A stretch of DNA of 46,042 nucleotides, taken from positions 81,533 to 127,574 of the forward strand of contig NW_003546399.1 of the NCBI RefSeq assembly GCF_000090795.2. Direction: 5' to 3'. Shown piece by piece: positions 43,233 through 46,042 of this stretch. The position numbers were made by a program, and so were the translations under genes. The notes below the pieces were generated by a model. It searched no databases. It was not told where the DNA came from and was given only the letters and a program-made list of their open reading frames with translations. Source of the stretch: Amphimedon queenslandica (lineage: Eukaryota; Porifera; Demospongiae; Haplosclerida; Niphatidae). The first letter of the stretch is position 1. Each line of letters opens with the position of its first letter.

Positions 43233-44529
43233 CTGACTATGGAGAACAATAGTCCAATAATTCCATGTTGCTGTTGATGTTGATATTTGCAATTGGTATG
43301 ACTACAAAAGACAAATGTGATATGCATGAAATGGTAAACTTAAATGGTAAACTTAAATTATTTACCTCAAATTCAAAACTAGTAGATGCACGTTGGTCAT
43401 AAAACTGAATTTGCAGCTGTTGTTGACTTAACTGTTGAAACAAAAAATCCCCTGATGTGTCTAATTTAGTAAATAATCGTTTCACTGATGCATCCAATCT
43501 ACCACGGCTAGGCATCTCAGAAAATGGCTTAACATACAAGTCATCACCTTCCCTTGTATAATAATGGACTAATAGTACTTCCAAATTTTGTAAGTTGATT
43601 CGTTTATTGATCAATTCATGTTCATGTTCTTGATATACGTTTAAAGTATCATTCAAAACTTCTACTTCTATGCTAGAAACTTCACCCAAAGATTTTATAG
43701 AATGATTATTTGCTTTTTTCCCTTTATCCTTTGTTGCCAATCCATCTGTCTGAGGATTGCTATCAGCTGTCACATTGCCATTTCTTAATTTTATCCTGTC
43801 TACAATTTTTGAAGCCTTTTGAAACGATTTAAGCTCATCTGCAGTAATGCCATCACTTTGGGATATAACTGGAGTCTTTCTTTTATCCTTAGTAGTAGTT
43901 GGGTTATTTTCAGAAATGTTTTCTACTTCTGCCTCAAAAGCTTGTTTCTTTCTCATATATTTATTAGTTGAATTATTTTCAAAATTTTTTCTCCAACTTT
44001 GCATAATTGGCTCCTTATGCCACTTATTTGTTTCTTTCTTTCTTTGGCTATCTGGATTATTTTCAGAATTTTTTTTCGAAATTGCTACTTGTGCCTGTTT
44101 CTTTCTCCTGGTCATATCAGTTGAATTATCAATTTTTTTTCTCAAATAGCATGATACTTCCAGCTCTGGCCTGACAGATACCACAAAAACCAAGGAGACA
44201 AGAGTAGACTTTGCGGCCTTCCATCTATGCTTCCATGGTTCTTTCCAATGGTTTGTCTCGTCACGCGGCTCACGCCGCCCCGACCCCACCTTGGCCTTCC
44301 AGTCAAACTGCTTTAGGCCTAGATATATTGCCTTAATAACAGACTCTGTCTTCTTAATGGCAGAAGAGGTACTATTGGGTTTCACTTCAGATCGAACTTT
44401 ACGTTTCTCCATCTTTAAAGTTAACCAGGCAGCCCAAACAACAATACTGTATACAGTAATAGCATGACTCAGCATATCATGAAAGAAAAAGGGAAGGGTA
44501 CCGGGTAGGAGCGCGAAACACCCACGCAT
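43233..44529 (-). CDS. Probable 5' exons of the CHAT gene (or separate unknown gene)
   Basis: A single 388-codon exon (44529-43366) starting at ATG 44529, then a 23-codon exon (43301-43233, SYQLQISTSTATWNYWTIVL). Both splice at phase 0. The next acceptor in phase on this strand is at 36873, giving IEIGYFNGIPTCSYFL directly before the TPR-CHAT frame. The exon has a hydrophobic N-terminal segment (LSHAITVYSIVVWAAWLTLK), a long basic Lys/Asn-rich region with two imperfect copies of a 'RKKQA...SENNP' repeat, and a folded-looking C-terminal part (NLEVLLVHYYTREGDDLYVK, LDASVKRLFTKLD). I recognise no domain. A downstream Met (MEKRKVRSE) is an alternative start. Without the junction the second exon could instead end in a stop (YCSP then stop) in another frame. 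Confidence 0.55.
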
Positions 44530-44600
44530 TTAATTAAAATCACTGTAGCCTGCATAGCTTAATGAGTTTACTATTTTTAGAACAAGGTAAACCCATAGAT

Positions 44601-45679
44601 ATTAGAGTAAATGAAAGGGATAGGAAACTTCCGTTCCCGGGAAATCAAGCTATTTACCCTAGAAAGCGGAGGAATCCGGATACTAGTATACTCTAGCTGT
44701 TATTTTCCATCGCCACAATAGAGCTGTTGCACGGATATAATTAACGGGGTAGGCGAGGCTTCCTGTCGGCCATCTTGAGTGGCAAGAATGTACACGCAAC
44801 GAATGGAAGAATGGAAACAAATTGCTATTTTTCATCAAAGAGATATCATACTTCACTGCAGAATATTATAGAGACTTCTTCACTCAATATCTTCATCTCC
44901 TAACTTGCATTAGCCTGGAATGTCAACTGCAGAATTTATTTAATTTTTTCCCTCCATTCCCCCATTCATTCTTTGCCTTCTTGCCACCCAACATGGCGGA
45001 CAATTTAGCTCAATTTTAGCCACACCTCCCGTTGATTACTTCCGTGCAACAGCTCTATGGGCGACTAGCCTGACTAGGCCTTAATTCGTCCCTTGTAATA
45101 GCAAAAGTATGCTTTGCAAAGACAAGATAATGGGCGGAAGACCCAGAATAACTCATCTAGATTCTGTATCTTAAGTCTCTTTAGTCATTACTCGTTCAAG
45201 CAGTGAGATAATGGTACCCAACTAAATACGGAAAATTTACTTGTTTTTGAGCATAAAATGTCGAGAAAACAAGCTTTTGGAATTATTAAAGTTGGAAGAC
45301 CTAAAGAAAAGAATTCTTTAATAGGGGCTTGCTTTAAATCTTTCATTTATAATATTGCTTTTGAGATAATGGGGACCAAAGAACAAACTAGTACTTTTTT
45401 AACTTTTAATCGTTAATAAATGCAATAGAAGAGCCTAAATCTTGTTATATTTGGCTATAGCATGATAGTGGTCTACCAGCTGATTACTTTGAAGTATTAT
45501 ATGACACTGCAATCACTACTGTGCGAGTGCTATAGGTGAGAATCAGTGCTGCAGAGATGGAGAGAGCAAGTCTGGCCAGGGGTAACTAGCTTAAGTTGCT
45601 AGGCAACCTAATAATCTCAATGGAATAATCCACCCACGCAACGGAAGTTTCCTATCCCTTTCAAGTACTCTAATATTAG
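44601..45679. mobile_element. Candidate 1.1-kb element with 37-bp inverted arms
   Basis: 'attagagtaaatgaaaggga' plus 'taggaaacttccgtt' at 44601-44635 recurs inverted at 45640-45676 with about three mismatches. A partial direct copy lies at 45856-45890. No open frame in between resembles a transposase, so it is non-autonomous or a chance pair of small repeats. Confidence 0.6.
44718..45058. mobile_element. 341-bp inverted-repeat element nested inside
   Basis: ATAGAGCTGTTGCACGGA (44718-44735) and its exact reverse complement at 45041-45058 are 18 bp of perfect terminal inverted repeat, with weaker pairing continuing for about 20 bp more (ATTAACGGGG / CCCGTTGATT). Confidence 0.75.
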
Positions 45680-46042
45680 TCTCGCGGGGCCAGACTCAAT
45701 TTTTTTGGAGTTTAAGCCGAGGGGTCAGACAAAGTTAATTCCCCCGGGGTTACGCGGGCATATCTGTTGCGCATGCTCAGGCGAGCCTATATAACCATAG
45801 TTACTCATTTCAAATGCATTCAGTCGTCGTCCTCTCTCGCAGCAGCCACTAGTGCCATAGATAATAGAGTAAATGAAAGGGATTGGCAACGGGGCGTAGC
45901 AACAGGAAATGCGGGTTGGGTTACCACGTGACAACCATCAGTGTTTTGGTTGATTTCCCATCTCCTCCATTGGTGAAGTTGCTCTGGCAGGATTTCGAAG
46001 GAAATTTGTGCTGCTCCAGGATAGCGCTTGCTTTTGATATAT

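Larger units (their letters stand above)
44530..46042. other. Non-coding, upstream region with inverted repeats
   Basis: No convincing gene. Nested inverted repeats are at 44601-45679 and 44718-45058. A repeat of the outer arm recurs at 45856-45890. CpG dinucleotides are more frequent from 45680 to the end, which could be another promoter. Confidence 0.6.

Overview
The window looks like nuclear DNA of an early-branching animal, most probably a demosponge such as Amphimedon queenslandica. It is AT-rich, genes are closely packed on both strands with many short GT-AG introns, the proteins are clearly metazoan (MED16, TADA2B, Claspin, PDZRN, PPP4R2, NDUFAF7, NPC2 families), and it holds a TPR-CHAT gene and many short inverted-repeat elements. 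Species is inference. There is one 10-N assembly gap at 18745-18754. All gene models were spliced by eye.

Layout. 1-2793 (+): 3' part of a MED16-like Mediator subunit. 3029-6707 (-): a long coiled-coil protein, head-to-head with TADA2B (6970-10267, +), a SAGA-type adaptor. 10268-18744: a rearranged block with three NPC2-like secreted ML-domain genes (10685, 12454, 18154), an intact NDUFAF7 gene (15797-17895, -), and broken pieces of NDUFAF7, Claspin and TADA2B. 18969-23417 (-): Claspin, head-to-head with a PDZRN/LNX-like RING-PDZ gene (23839-29248, +). 29623-31820 (-): PPP4R2. 32003-36873 (-): TPR-CHAT protease fused to an NB-ARC-like domain whose P-loop is degenerate; exons at 43233-44529 are in phase to be its N-terminus, across a 6.4 kb intron filled with inverted-repeat elements. 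44530-46042: non-coding, nested inverted repeats.

The two strongest observations: (1) the predicted protein at 32003-36873, with TPRs, a CHAT protease that keeps its His and Cys, and a C-terminal STAND-like module lacking the Walker A lysine, an NLR-like layout in an animal; (2) a tandem duplication of about 5 kb, bounded inside TADA2B and Claspin, which left one good and one broken copy of TADA2B, NDUFAF7 and Claspin and multiplied the NPC2-like gene. Introns also carry a dispersed repeat of about 177 bp, and two small hAT-like elements with 8-bp target duplications are visible.

The genes are not one pathway. Several are nuclear housekeeping factors (Mediator, SAGA adaptor, Claspin checkpoint mediator, PP4 regulator), one is a mitochondrial complex I assembly factor, and the NPC2 and CHAT genes are candidates for lipid handling/recognition and innate immunity.
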